Part shown: positions 48,962 through 59,934 of the stretch, one piece after another
Numbering within the stretch: the stretch's first letter is position 1
Layout of the letters: each line of letters begins with the position of its first letter
Assembly (NCBI GenBank): GCA_009760855.2
Contig: WPIO01000061.1
Span: 2,292,001 to 2,356,000, forward strand
Reading direction: 5' to 3'
Source of the DNA: Cristatella mucedo
Taxonomy: Eukaryota > Bryozoa > Phylactolaemata > Cristatellidae
DNA: 64,000 nucleotides
The notes under the pieces: model-generated
Told to the model about the DNA's origin: nothing
The model's database searches: none
Seen by the model: only the letters and a program-made list of their open reading frames with translations
Made by a program: the position numbers and the translations under genes

Positions 48962-48992
48962 ACCAGTAGACCAGGAGGTAAGGTGATCGCTC
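48962..48992 (+). mobile_element. SINE-B head, split by LINE-A insertion
   Basis: AGGAGGTAAGGTGATCGCTC and TTCACGGC match the tRNA-like head of SINE-B and stop abruptly at LINE-A sequence. The body resumes at 49,684. Confidence 0.6.
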
Positions 48993-49680
48993 TTCACGGC
49001 TTGTTTAGACAGGGACACCGCATCTCAGTTGGTCCGTGCATTTGTGGCAACCTGTCGTGACTTCTGTAACTCACTGCTTGCTGGCCTACCGGCATGTGCA
49101 ATCAGGCGCTCATAGCTGGTGCAAAACTCTGCAGCAAGGCTTGTCTGTCATGAGCGTCGCAGTTGCCACGTGACACCACTTCTCGCCGATCTGCACTGGC
49201 TCCCAGTGAAGCAACGGATCGACTGCAAGGTTTCGTTGCTCACTTTAAGGTCCTTTAATTCTTTGGCTCCAGCCTACCTAATAGACATACTCCTCCATGA
49301 GGCTAAGCATTTCCCTTTGCAGTAAATGAAAAGCGCCTAGAAAGAGATTAAATTCTCTGAGGGCGCTTTATAAAGTGTATTATTATTATTATTATTATTA
49401 TTATTGATGTACCACCCGCTTTTCGGAATCTAACTATTAATGATTGAATTTAGTGGGTCCCGTGTTGTGTTCTTTTATGTGGTTATGCTTGCTGACACTG
49501 ATAATGCTGCCACTAACCATACTTGCATGCTGACCCTGTGCATGTCACCCCTAACCATGTTCTTCATCAAGCATAATACCACTCACCATTCTATCGCGTT
49601 TTCTTTGCAGCCAATGTGTAGCACCTAGAAAGAGATTGAGTTCTCCGGGGGAGTGCTTTATCAAGTGTATTATTGTTATT
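48993..49680 (+). mobile_element. LINE-A copy nested inside SINE-B
   Basis: Plus-strand LINE-A starting GTTTAGACAGGGACACCGC and including the RT remnant at 49,119-49,310 (VCHERRSCHVTPLLADLHWL). After an internal insertion it resumes at 49,408 (GTACCACCCGCTTTTCGGAA) and ends with the 3' UTR, hairpin and (TATTATT) tail at about 49,665-49,685. About 120-150 bp of the element is deleted after 49,435. Confidence 0.85.
49311..49406 (+). mobile_element. Short LINE-A tail nested inside LINE-A
   Basis: A roughly 96-bp tail-only copy: TTCCCTTTGCAGTAAATG, AGCGCCTAGAAAGAGATT, GGGCGCTTTATAAAGTG and (ATT)8. It splits its host precisely between AAGCAT and GTACCACCC, which are contiguous (apart from one C) in intact LINE-A copies. 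Confidence 0.85.
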
Positions 49681-49683
49681 ATT

Positions 49684-49780
49684 ACATTGGCCGATCCTTT
49701 ATTGCCAACTGCAATCGGTGGTGAGAGCCATTAATGCTCTTCTGCCGCTATACAAATGAGGCTGTTAAATCGGCTAGTAA
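49684..49780 (+). mobile_element. SINE-B 3' part
   Basis: TTGGCCGATCCTTTATTGCC, GCTCTTCTGCCGCTATACAA and GGCTGTTAAATCGGCTAGTA are the SINE-B body and end. The B-box region is missing, lost when LINE-A inserted or by deletion. Confidence 0.8.
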
Positions 49781-50497
49781 TATTATGTGCTGGTAGCCGG
49801 AGCTCTAGACGTGTTCACTATCATTGAAGCTGAAGGCTGAAGTCGTCGAAGTGCTTGGCTATCGCGGATCGGCTACCCAAAAAGGTTTTTCCGTTTTCGC
49901 GCTCAATGTATACCAACGTAGCTGTGGAGTAGCTGTTGTTGCCCGCCGCACCTCTTTCAATGTCAAGCCCCTAGAGAAAATCTCGTAAATCTCTTGTTCT
50001 CTATTCACCTAGCAATCAATTGCCAACGGCGATGCAGCCGATTTTTCTTCCACCAGGCAGGAATCTCAGCTCTTTTGCTGACTTTTTATGACTTCTTCTC
50101 TTTTCGTTGCATTAGAAACGCGATGTTCTCATTTAAATGACATTACAAAATCCATTTTATAACCAATATGATACGATGCGTTTCAGAATGTTTTTAATAT
50201 CTGAGCCCTTCTGCCTCATTGCGTGCATTCAAGCTCCTACACATAAAAAAGATAGCACCATTGATCTCATGTCCTCCTGCTACCCTATCGACCCCTACCG
50301 TCACCCATTTGGGCGCGTCTGCTCGTATGCGAATTTGATACTCCCGGGAAGGGAGAATTAAATCACGCTTCGCTAAATTATAATTCAAGCAAAAATGCTT
50401 ATCTTTCGAAGTAAAAAGTTAATTATGGCTCTAAAGACCTAAAGTTTTTTCAAATTAGTGCTGCCTGCAGCAAAGTTGCATCCTGGGCCATTCTAAT
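49781..50497. other. Intergenic, nothing recognised
   Basis: No repeat or gene recognised. A 74-codon plus frame at 50,137-50,361 lacks any recognisable feature. Confidence 0.5.
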
Positions 50498-51660
50498 TTA
50501 ACGTGCCTCCGTCTGTAACTCCACAATGCCGCAACTCCAAAAAATTTAAAATAAATAAAAATATAACTCATTTGCATTGCACCATAAGAGAACGTAATCC
50601 CTATTTAGGTGCTTTGCATGCGCCTCAGGGCTGGAGCCCCGCCTCGGTCAGACCTTTGCCAGGCGAGCACCTTAACCACTAGGGCCAAACCAGCGCGGCG
50701 CTAAGAAATAAATTGGTTGTACGCAGGAGAATTTTTTTCTATAGCACAATAAAAGCCTAAGCAGCTTTCGGTACGCATTTGGTAGCCAACAGACTTCATC
50801 TCGCACATAAAAAGAGAGTGAAAAGCATACCTGAATGAAAAAGACAGTCGATGGAGTGTCTTGCATGGAAGTAGGAGCTCACAACGGCTGGTAAGGAAAC
50901 GCCACAGTCGACAGCACGAGAATAAATATTGTTGCGCCGGAATTGTGGAAGTGAGTTCCACAGCCTTTGACCTGCAGAGCAAACGCTTCTGTCGTTTACT
51001 GTCTTTATGTGTAGGAATGGCGTAGCTAATTTAGTGGCCGTTGAGGACCTGAGGGCAGGACGAGACTGAACCCTATGTAGCAGTTCATGCTGGGAATGAA
51101 GGAACCTTGCCACAGTGGGCCTATTGGGTACGTGTAAGATTTTTGCCCTGCATCCGTTGATCGAACATAAGTCATTGCATCTCTTTCAGCTCAATAGACA
51201 CATCGCTGAGCCTCAAAGATTTTTTGACCAGCATTGCAGCTATATTCATCGCAAGCTGCGGGGGCTTAATTGCTTTCTCTGGTAATCCAGCCAAGAAGAA
51301 ATTGCAGTAGTCCAGCATATACAAAACCGTTGAGCGAGGTAAACTTTTCTAGCGAGCCGCCGTGATAGATATAATCCAATCTTAGACAGGTATCGGATGT
51401 GATGGCTGGCTATGGAGGTAATGCTCTAAATAATACTTTCAAAATTAAGCAGTCACCAAAAAGGAAACTGAAATTGCGAGCACGTTGTGACGGTCGCATA
51501 GCAGCATCGCCAATTAGACGAATAATGTCTCCAAGTCAAGCCGATAGCTTGGCTGTCCTTTGAGTACGAGATTGATTCTATCGTCGGCTAGTTTAAGGAA
51601 TTTGGCTCACATTCAGGATCAAATGTCTGCAAGGTAAGTATTTAGTTTATAAGCGAATGC
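50498..51660 (-). mobile_element. LINE-B copy, longest in window
   Basis: Minus-strand LINE-B. Its extreme 3' end (CGTCTGTAACTCCACAATGC) is cut off from the rest by a SINE-A, and the element resumes at about 50,710. RT C-terminal remnants lie at 50,796-51,113 (HELLHRVQSRPALRSSTATK, LWNSLPQFRRNN). The 5' part (51,340-51,660) is non-open and degenerate. Confidence 0.83.
50536..50706 (-). mobile_element. SINE-A inserted in LINE-B
   Basis: Reversed SINE-A with an A-rich/AT tail on its left (AATAAATAAAAATATAAC), GAACGTAATCCCTATTTAGG, and the head GGGCCAAACCAGCGCGGCGC on its right. Confidence 0.87.
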
Positions 51661-51864
51661 TTTCTTGCCTTGCTTTAATTAGTCTTAGAATCGCATTCTC
51701 TTGGGCGTTCGACATAAAAAATATGGCCATTGGCAGTTGAAAACGTGCGGCGATCGTTTGAACGATTCTAGCCAACGGCCAAGTCATGTGAGCGAGCCCA
51801 CTAAGCGGCCGGATGTCGCTTCTCGGAATGCGAGGCTGCTGTGCTTTCCGCGCGCCCCCAGGTC

Positions 51865-52010
51865 TTAGCTCAGGGGCAGAGCACACGCACTTCACTACAC
51901 GGGTAGTAGATCTCTGCAGCTGGCAAGCCTTTGTCGCCCACTGCAAGCTGGGTGATGGCCGCTGAGGGTCTTGTGTGGCTGTATACCTAAAGCTGCTGAA
52001 TCAACTACCC
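51865..52010 (+). mobile_element. tRNA-derived SINE, SINE-B-related
   Basis: The head CTTAGCTCAGGGGCAGAGCA resembles a tRNA D-arm/A-box. The body CTTTGTCGCCCACTGCAAGC and the end GCTGCTGAATCAACTAC resemble diverged SINE-B. The B box is poorly conserved. Confidence 0.6.
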
Positions 52011-53654
52011 TCGCTGTTTCCTTTTAGCGCCACCACTGATTTCGAGGACCTTAAAGTTGTATACAATGGTTTTGTTGTCACGAGCTAAAGGATTAGTTCC
52101 AGACCTGCCACTTCTAGCTGAGTCATCCTTTTAAAGGCGGGCTTAGACGTTGCACAGTCAAGGAAGTAGGCGTTTTTACAAGCCTAGTTTTTAAATGGAG
52201 CAAAACCCTCCGTGAAGCCGTGGATGCGATATAGTTGTCTTAGATGTAGGCACTTGAGCGAAATGAAGGGTGCACTTTTTCTTGCCGAAGACAAGTCCCT
52301 GTCAAGTCTCTGTTTCTGTCATTATTTTCAAAATTTGTTTTTCCACGACTTCAAATCAAAATCAGTTAGTTTCTCATTGCAGCTCTCTGACAATTCTAGC
52401 GATAATGAAACAACTCAGTAAATTATGTGGATTTTGTGCAGATACAATACCAATAATAATAAAACGTGTTTAGAGAGCCAACGAGAAATTAATAACTCTC
52501 TAATCATTTTAAGTAGGTTGCACAAGTATTAGCTTATAGTCGATGCTTCCCTACTTATGTTAATAAGACAGGGAAGATTGGGGATCTAGACTCTCACAAT
52601 GGACTTTCGTTTGGTTGATCCTCCCTAATTACCACGAAAAAGCTGACGGATGAAGAAACTGTATAGCCATTGTTCGAAAAACGTTTCAGCCGAAAGTGTC
52701 GCGTGAATCATCTTAACAATTCCTTGAGAATAACTTTGATAAAGCATTAACTAGCTCACTTAAGTTACAGTCCTACTTGGAATAAAAACAGAAAAATCTT
52801 GCCTCGAGGCAAGCGTATCGTGCAAAATGGGTAATTTCTGACCATTAATCTCAGGAATGATTCGATAGCAATTGCTGCCCCACATAGTGGAGCTGTTGAA
52901 TGTAAATAGGGACATCAGTGATGGCACATTTCTGGTTTTTAACGAAAATGCTGTTGAAATTGTCTACAATCCACAATCCTCGTCCTTTGAGGGCGACGCT
53001 TTGCTAATTTCAAGCCCCCCGATATTATAGTGGATTGATATTTCTCGAGCCACGCCCACCCATAGTCGCTTCTAGGCTTGAAAGCAACGGATGCGCGTAC
53101 TGTTGGTTTTCGGCGCGTTTGGATAACGCCGCTCTCCCGACGCGAGGACGCCGCTGCGAACGGCGGCGTAATTAGCGGCAGACGGCCGAGCGCGATTTTG
53201 CTAAGCATACAGTATAAAGGTCAAGAGTGCTAATCTCGAGCTTTGAATCGCTGCATGTCAAATCAGGCGTAGCAAAGCAATATGTCGCAGCCCTCATTAA
53301 GGAGTTGGCAGCTATCGAGTGCCTTCGAAACTACTTCCCATGCGGTCCGAGCTAGAGGTCAAAATCTGCTGTCGCTGCAGGACCGCAGCCAAAGGCTGCT
53401 GAGTGCAATTAATTCCTGAAGAAGTTCATTGTCGCGGCAAACGCAGTTCGGAGGAACGGTGTCGCGGCGGGTTGAGGCATTCTGGGCAATGACCGGTTGG
53501 GGAAATATATTGGGCTGATCGAGACTGTGATGAAGAGATATAGCATAATTATATCCCCAAATGTCGGCATCTTTGATTATAGCTCTCTAAAGTCAAGGAC
53601 GACTCTGGCTTAGTCGGAGGACAAAGGCGAACGCCTCAAGTAGGATTTTCTTAA
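52011..53654. other. Intergenic stretch without recognised genes
   Basis: AT-rich to about 52,970, then a short GC-richer patch (53,080-53,200). No recurrent repeat, no convincing reading frame. Confidence 0.5.
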
Positions 53655-55075
53655 TAATAATAACAATGATAATGCACTTGATAAAGCGCCCCCACAGAAC
53701 TTAATCTCTTTCTAGGCGCTTTACATTTGCTGCGAAGGGAAATGCAATTGAATGGTAAGTAAAATCATGCTTGAAAAACAAACAATGAATAATATGGTTA
53801 GGGGTGACATGCACAGGGTCAGCATGCAAATGTGGTTAGTGGCAGCATGCACAGTGTCAGCACGCATAAGCACATCAAGGACGAATCACAGGGACCCACT
53901 AAATGCTGTCCTAAATAGGTGTGTTTTTAAGTTCCTTTTAAATGTGGTCAGGTCAGGGGATGTTCTGACGCAGGTCGGGAGGGAGTTCCAGGCTTTGGGA
54001 GCATACGAACTAAATTCATGATCTCCAAAAGATTTGAGGTTTGTACGAGGTATTTGTAGACTGTTGGATTCCGAAAAGCGGGTGGTACGATGCTTGGCCT
54101 GATGGGTAGTATATCTGAGAGATAGGCTGGAGCCATTGAATGAAGGGACCTAAACGTGAGCCACAAAACCTTGAAGTCAATCCGTTGCTTGACTGGTAGC
54201 CAGTGCAGGTCGGCGAGAAGAGGAGTAATGTGGCAACTGCGACGCTCACGACAGACAAGCCTAGCTGCAGAGTTTTGCACAGCTGCAATCGCCTGATCGC
54301 ATATGCTGGTAGGCCAGTAAGCAGTGAGTTGCAGGAGTTGAGACGGGATGTCACGAATGCATGGACCAACTTGGACGGGGTATCCTTACAAGCCCGAATT
54401 TTAGCAAAGTTAAGAAGCTGAAAATAGGCAGATTTGACTGTGGAGCTGATATGGTCGTCTAACGAGAGGTCGCTTTGGAATATGACACCTAGATTTCGAG
54501 CTGATTCAACTGGAGATATGCTGGCAGAGCCAATTTTGAGAGTCAGCCTTTCCAATTTTTGAATCATACTGGGTTTGCCCAAAACTAGTAAGTTGGTTTT
54601 ATTATCGTTTAGTTCTAGGAAATTTGCTGCCATCCATGTGCGGATGTCATCAATACATGCAGGAAGTGAGTTGAGAGAATTTGAGCTGCTTGAAGGCTGG
54701 AAGGGATCAAGCAAAGGTACAACTGAGTGTCATCCGCATAGAAGTGAAAGCCGAGATTGTGCTTGGCAATCACATCCGCAAGAGGGAGAGCATAAACCGT
54801 GAAAAGAACCGGACCTAGCACGGAGGCCTGAGGTACTCCATATTTCAGAGGTACTTCAGATGATCTTTGTCCATTCACGTCAATAATCTGGAGTCTCCCA
54901 CCGAGATAGGACCTGAACCACTGCAGAGCAGTGCCACTGATGCCCAGGCGAGATGAGAGGCGCTTTAGAAGAACATTGTGATCGATGGTATCAAAAGCTG
55001 CTGAAAGATCGAGCAAAACAAGCAGAGACACTCTACCCATTTCTGCATTCCTAAGTAGGTCTTCTTGATTTCGAA
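53655..55075 (-). mobile_element. LINE-A copy with reverse-transcriptase catalytic region, frameshifted
   Basis: The longest LINE-A copy. In element sense it starts within the RT domain. The frame at 54,615-55,040 holds motif A (LLDLSAAFDTIDH), motif B as GVPQASVLGP and the catalytic FYADDTQLY. A second frame at 54,016-54,714 continues with LNDNKTNLLVLG and LGVIFQSDLSLDDHI. A third at 53,948-54,280 gives the C-terminal [18 protein letters not shown]. At least two frameshifts separate these, so the copy is inactive. It continues through the 3' UTR and hairpin to an ATA-rich tail at 53,655. The motif set supports a CR1/L2-like non-LTR retrotransposon. The endonuclease domain and 5' end are missing. 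Confidence 0.92.
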
Positions 55076-55499
55076 TGCAGTTACCACCAATGGCAGTATG
55101 GTGGGAGCACTATGGGAGACTAAATATGGTAGCATATTCGCTATAGTGATTTAAAGTGTTATCCTAAATCTTGAAGACCTAACTACTTATTAATCATTTA
55201 TGGACAATAATATGTAAATACCTGTTAATTAAATTCATTTGCGGTTTTCCATAAACAATTTGGAAAAAAGATATTTTCTTAGTGATATTGGGTGAACTTG
55301 AAATTTATCACAGCCAAAGTCCCAAAAGCAGTATTCTCTGAGTAATAGTCATTTTCTACACTTTCTAGGCATTAGCAATAATCAAATTACACTTGTTACG
55401 TAGGGGCAATATTAATGTTGCACAGTTGACCTATTGCCTCCTCTCTGTAAACCGACCTTCATCATACACCCTGAATGCAGGCTTTGCAAACGTTTTATT

Positions 55500-55615
55500 A
55501 ATAATGATAATAACAATAATAAGGCACTTGATACAGTGCCCTCAGAGAACTCAATCTCTTTCCAGGCGCTATACATTTGCTGCAAAAAGAATGCCATTGA
55601 ATGGTGAGTCATTTA
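55500..55615 (-). mobile_element. LINE-A tail-only copy
   Basis: An AT-rich tail, reversed hairpin (GTGCCCTCAGAGAACTCA) and TTTGCTGCAAAAAGAATGCC over about 115 bp. It abuts a longer copy in the same orientation. Confidence 0.85.
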
Positions 55616-56180
55616 ATAATAATAATAATGATAATAATAATAAAGCACTTGATAAAACGCCCTCAGAGAACTCAATCTCTCTCTAGGCGTTTTATATTTG
55701 CTGCAAAGGGAAATGCAATTGAATGGTGAGTGATATCATGTTTGATAAACAACATGAATCACATGGTTAGGGGTGACATGCACAGGGTCAGCATGCAAGA
55801 GTGGTTAGTGGCAGCATGCACAGTGTCAGCACGTAAAAGCACATTAATGGACGAATCACAGGGACCCACTAAATGCTATCCTAATTAGGTGTTTTGAAGT
55901 TGTTTTTAAATGTGGTCAAATCAGGGGATATTGTGACACAAGTCAGGAGTGAGTTCCAGGCTTGTGGAGCATACCAACTAAATGCACGGTCTCCAAAGGA
56001 TTTGAGGTTTGTACAAGGTATTGGTAAACTGTTGGATTCTGAAAAGAAGGTGGTACGATGCTTGGCCTGGTGGGGAGTAGATCTGAGAGGTAGGCTGAAG
56101 CTAAAAAATGAAGTGACCTAAAAGTGAGCCACAAAACCTCGAAGTCGATCTGTTGCTTGACTGGTAGCCATTGCAGGTCT
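55616..56180 (-). mobile_element. LINE-A copy, 3' UTR and RT C-terminus
   Basis: From a long AAT tail through the 3' UTR to a degenerate RT remnant (SLHFLASAYLSDLLPTRPS), ending near GGTAGCCATTGCAGGTC. Together with the tail-only copy it is bracketed by a 30-bp direct repeat. Confidence 0.87.
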
Positions 56181-56337
56181 TTTAAGACTTGGATTTTAGA
56201 CCCATCTAAGAAAATATAGCCTGAATGCAGGCTTTGCAAGCGTTTTATTTTAGACCAATCTAAGAAAAGATAGTCGTTTCTCTGTAAAGACACACCTGAA
56301 ATCTAATAGCAGACGGCTGCAGTCCACCATACCTTAA

Positions 56338-56488
56338 AAAAAATAAATACAGTTCATATGTATAGCACCGCATGAAAACTTAATCTCTACTTAGGTGCTT
56401 CACATATACCTCGGGGCTTGAGCCCTTGACCTCAGCTAGGTCTTGTTCGGGGCGAGCACCTTAACGGCTGGAACAAACCACCTTGGCT
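56338..56488 (-). mobile_element. SINE-A copy
   Basis: Reversed SINE-A: AAAAAAATAAATACAG tail, CTTAATCTCTACTTAGGTGC, GGGGCTTGAGCCCTTGACC (B-box region) and CTTAACGGCTGGAACAAACC (head). Confidence 0.86.
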
Positions 56489-57004
56489 TATATCAGCTGG
56501 CTCTCTAAGCCAGATAGACTCTCCGTGGAAGTCAAGCAGTAACCTGGAAATCCTAATATAACGTGCCTCCGATGGGGTTGTCTAAAGGGGAGGGGCTTAC
56601 ATAGCTGTAACTATATCGAGGCAGCTTGTCATCAGGCAGATCGATGGAGTGGAAGGGCACTGGCAGAGTCTTGGACTCCTAGACATCATTGGCTCCCTCA
56701 GGTATTGTCTCATAAGCTCTTACTACAGAGTAAAAAAATCAATGCAATTATGCTGCTCCCAATGCTCCTACCTTAAACAGAGCCTCTGTGCGTTTCGTAG
56801 CTTGGATGCCGGTGATTAAAGGACATGTCAAGCTACCGATGCAAATATTATGTTTGACTCATTTGGAGGAAGGTGTGGATACGCTTCTGGCAACTGTGCA
56901 GAATGTTTTGTCTCAAAGGTACTAGTGCTATGACAATAGCCACCACCAACACCACCATGTCACAATCAGCAGCAGTAGCATAGGCAGTAGCTCTGGCAGC
57001 AGTA

Positions 57005-57006
<2 letters not shown>

Positions 57007-57067
<61 letters not shown>
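57007..57067. repeat. (GCA)n trinucleotide repeat
   Basis: About 20 pure GCA units within a wider GCAGTAGC/GCAGCACT-rich region (56,965-57,110). Frames give poly-Ala or poly-Leu on the minus strand, with no sign that any is used. Confidence 0.95.
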
Positions 57068-57535
57068 CTGGCTGCAGTTGCAGCAGCACTGGTTGCTGTT
57101 GCAACTGCTTCGCCAGTGGCTGTATTTGCATGCACTCTGGCAGCACTTGGAATGGTTACTACGGCCAACTGATGCTAGTGCTTTTGCTATTCCTCGTAAA
57201 TGAAGTTGGAATTAGCTTATTATAGAGCTAGGACTAGGAAAAAGCTTGGCCGAGCCTGCAGACTTGGTCGGGTTATATAGCATTATACGTTAGCAGAGTT
57301 GTGACTATGAGTCACCGTGGCAGAGCTGCATTTCTGTTCTCCTTCTGGGAAGGTGTGCGAACTGTGAATTCAGCAGAGGGACTAGGCTTTTACCTGCTGC
57401 CTAGAAAGAGGAAAAAGCATAGAGTGAACACATGGCTTCGGGGGCCCAGTGCAGGGAAGCAATGGCAATCTAGGTCCGGTTGGGACGCCTGGCAGTGCAG
57501 CTCAGGCAGGCTTGCTTTGGGAAAGAAATGATGCA

Positions 57536-57775
57536 ATGGTCTTTTCTGGAGCAGAATATGAGCGAGTGAGCATGTACATAGTCCCACTCCTCAGCTGCTT
57601 GACTGCAATGCACCGTGAATACTGCCGTCGAGCTCGGCCAAGCGAATTTGAAAAAGAGACCGAACACAACAAAGTACGCAAGCTCAAGGAATATACCATA
57701 TTCCATTATTGGCCTGATTTGTTTGTGACGCATGAAGATAAATCCGACCGGGGCGATGAGCCGCAGCCCTTTTGA
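57536..57775 (+). CDS. Hypothetical 79-residue frame
   Basis: Starting at ATG 57,536 the product begins MVFSGAEYERVSMYIVPLL and continues with REYCRRARPSEFEKETEHNK and a charged C-terminus (THEDKSDRGDEPQPF). The frame is open for about 29 codons upstream of that ATG. Amino-acid composition looks protein-like, but no domain is recognised and no exon boundary is supported. It could be chance or a decayed gene. Confidence 0.22.
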   Translation: MVFSGAEYERVSMYIVPLLSCLTAMHREYCRRARPSEFEKETEHNKVRKLKEYTIFHYWPDLFVTHEDKSDRGDEPQPF

Positions 57776-57892
57776 CTAGGATCTGCACATCTGTCGGTGG
57801 GTCGTAGCACGCCGAGCCTTTTGGCTTCCACAGGCAAACCATGGCGCTTTTGATGATGCAGTTTCGCATTTCCGCTATCCGTCCTAACTACT

Positions 57893-58181
57893 GGATGCGG
57901 TATTTCTTACGCAACGACATCTACTCTCCAACTTCCGACTATGGCACATCTTTTTCAGCGGTCCTGAACTGCTACTTCTATGCTACTCACTACCCCAACT
58001 GCTCTCCTGACTCTGCTATGCTTCCCACTTTCTCTTTGTTGCGTGAGACGAAGTCTGTTGGCCACCGAATGCGTACCGAAAGCCGCTTAGACTGTGAGTG
58101 CGCTATACAAAACTCTCCTGCGTAACACCCACATGGTCTTTATGACTTTGTGGAGTTACTGACGGAGATACATTACATTAC
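57893..58181 (+). mobile_element. LINE-B 3' end
   Basis: Plus-strand copy from the end of the RT frame (TTCTTACGCAACGACATC) through TACCGAAAGCCGCTTAGAC and CTCCTGCGTAACACCCAC. It reaches the family end GACGGAGATACATTACATTA followed by CAT. It is the cleanest view of the LINE-B terminus. Confidence 0.9.
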
Positions 58182-58184
58182 ATC

Positions 58185-59300
58185 GTCGTCAAGCCAGCGA
58201 ACATTAAGCTCGGCAACACAAGTTTACCGAGGCCAGGGGTTTAGATGGGGCTGCGGTAGCCGACGACTTTCGACCGCTTTGGCTCGCGCATCAGCGCGGC
58301 AACGCCGCAGCGAATGCGTGGCGTTAGGTCAGTCAAAACGTTTCATTTCGCCTGTGCAGGAAATGCAACAGTAACCGCGCTGTCTCCTAGCGGTAGCGCA
58401 GCCAATCGAATAGCCACGCTTGTGCGTAGCAGGCTCATCGTAGGCAATTAGTTACAGCCGCGCAGGGTGGGCTATCTGTCCGTTAGTGAAGCGGTGTTAC
58501 TGGCGTCGAAGCCCCTGCCCGTCTCCAGCGGCGCTCAGCTGCCGCGACGGCCGCTACGAAGGACGCCTAGCATGACGTGACGCCGGCGGAGGCGGTGCCG
58601 ATTAGGCGTCTGCAACCCTGGAACCACTGCCAAGAGCTCCGCCGGGATAGCCTCGTTCTGGCTTCTGCATCTGCTCCTATGGTGTAGGTGGCGTGTGCAG
58701 TTTAACCTCCTCGCAGGCAGTACGAACCGAGCTGAGCGGTCTGGCGATGGTAGTAGCACTCTGGTAAGTGCGCCGTAACGTCGAAATGCCCGAAAGTCGA
58801 TTCCGTATCCGTAGTCGTTCTGCCGTTGGCATCTTCACGCACTGCATCGCGCGCGTGGTTTCGTACTGGCGGCGTGCTCTGCGTGCGTCGCAGCGCCTTA
58901 GGCGAGAATGGAGCGGGCGTGGGCTGACTGTCGAGTGCCTTGCGAGTACCGGCTTTTGCTTTAGAGCACCGGAAGTAGGTTGCCCTCTCGGGTAGATGTA
59001 GGGGAGTGTACGACGTAAGTAGCGCCAGCTAGTATGCGAGCGCCGCGCTGCTCTGTCGCTGGCTTGCTCAGCCGCAGCCCGCCGTTCAACGGCGGCAGGC
59101 CCGAGTTCTAACACCGATGGCGAAAGAAAATATGCGACGGCCGTGTTTCATTTGCCGACGCGATGCAGCTCGAAGGATGATGATGATGATCGGCTGCGTT
59201 CGTTCTGTCAGTTGCTCTGTCTGCTCGCAGGGTTACCCGTAGTGGCTGACAGCTTTCGCATTTGTTCCATCTCCTCGCAATGCCGACGGGCTGGCCCGCC
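58185..59300. promoter_or_regulatory. CpG-rich block without an identified gene
   Basis: GC- and CpG-rich for about 1.1 kb. It contains a strong donor-like CTCTGGTAAGTG at about 58,760, as would follow a first exon on the plus strand. Frames of 74-145 codons occur on both strands without recognisable domains. Promoter identity is inference. Confidence 0.35.
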
Positions 59301-59317
59301 GGGTGGCAGCATTTACT

Positions 59318-59415
59318 AATAAGAATGATAATAATAAGCCTTTTGTTATAGCGCCCCTAGAGAACCGAATCTCGCTCAGGGTGCTTTACAACTCGCTACA
59401 TGAGCAGCAATAACC
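59318..59415 (-). mobile_element. LINE/SINE-type tail remnant
   Basis: An AATAATAA tail followed on the plus strand by TTATAGCGCCCCTAGAGAAC and CGAATCTCGCTCAGGGTGCT: the same hairpin architecture as LINE-A but with different bases, suggesting a related family. Confidence 0.5.
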
Positions 59416-59934
59416 CGGAGTTAAAGTCACGGCAAATATTTTTGCCATATAATTGTCGGAGTAGTGGCCAACTTTCTCTCCCCCCCCCGTAGTAGCAAGC
59501 ACCAATACCCTACGGCTGTCCAGTAATGTTATTATCTTTTTTAACCAGCATTAATTCTGAAGTTCGTACCTTAACGAAAGAATAACACCAGAGCTTGGTA
59601 AGCAGCAACAAAACGATGACCCGAGTTTGGGGAGTTGGACATATGAATGATTGTGAGGGGGAGAAAGATGAGGAGAGGGAAGAGAGCCCGTAAAAATGTC
59701 ACGGGTAGTCATGGCTACTTATTAGTAATAATAGGAATGTCTATATGACACCCTACAAGAACCATCTCATTCTACATCTCATTCTACATTTCTGTATATT
59801 TAGCAGCATCATTCGCTTGGTTTCGATGTATTAGAGACAAGCAACAATGACGTAACATCAAGGCTCACGGTCAGTGGCTTATCCAAACATTACCACTCTA
59901 ATCTGCCAGGATTGCAAAGTGACTTTGCATGCAC
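59416..59934. other. Intergenic, nothing recognised
   Basis: Contains a run of 9 C at 59,479-59,487 and a tandem CATCTCATTCTACATCTCAT at about 59,763-59,790. No gene. Confidence 0.5.

Noticed and set aside
56848-57168. 106-codon poly-Ala minus-strand frame
   Set aside because: Driven by the GCA repeat. No upstream coding context.
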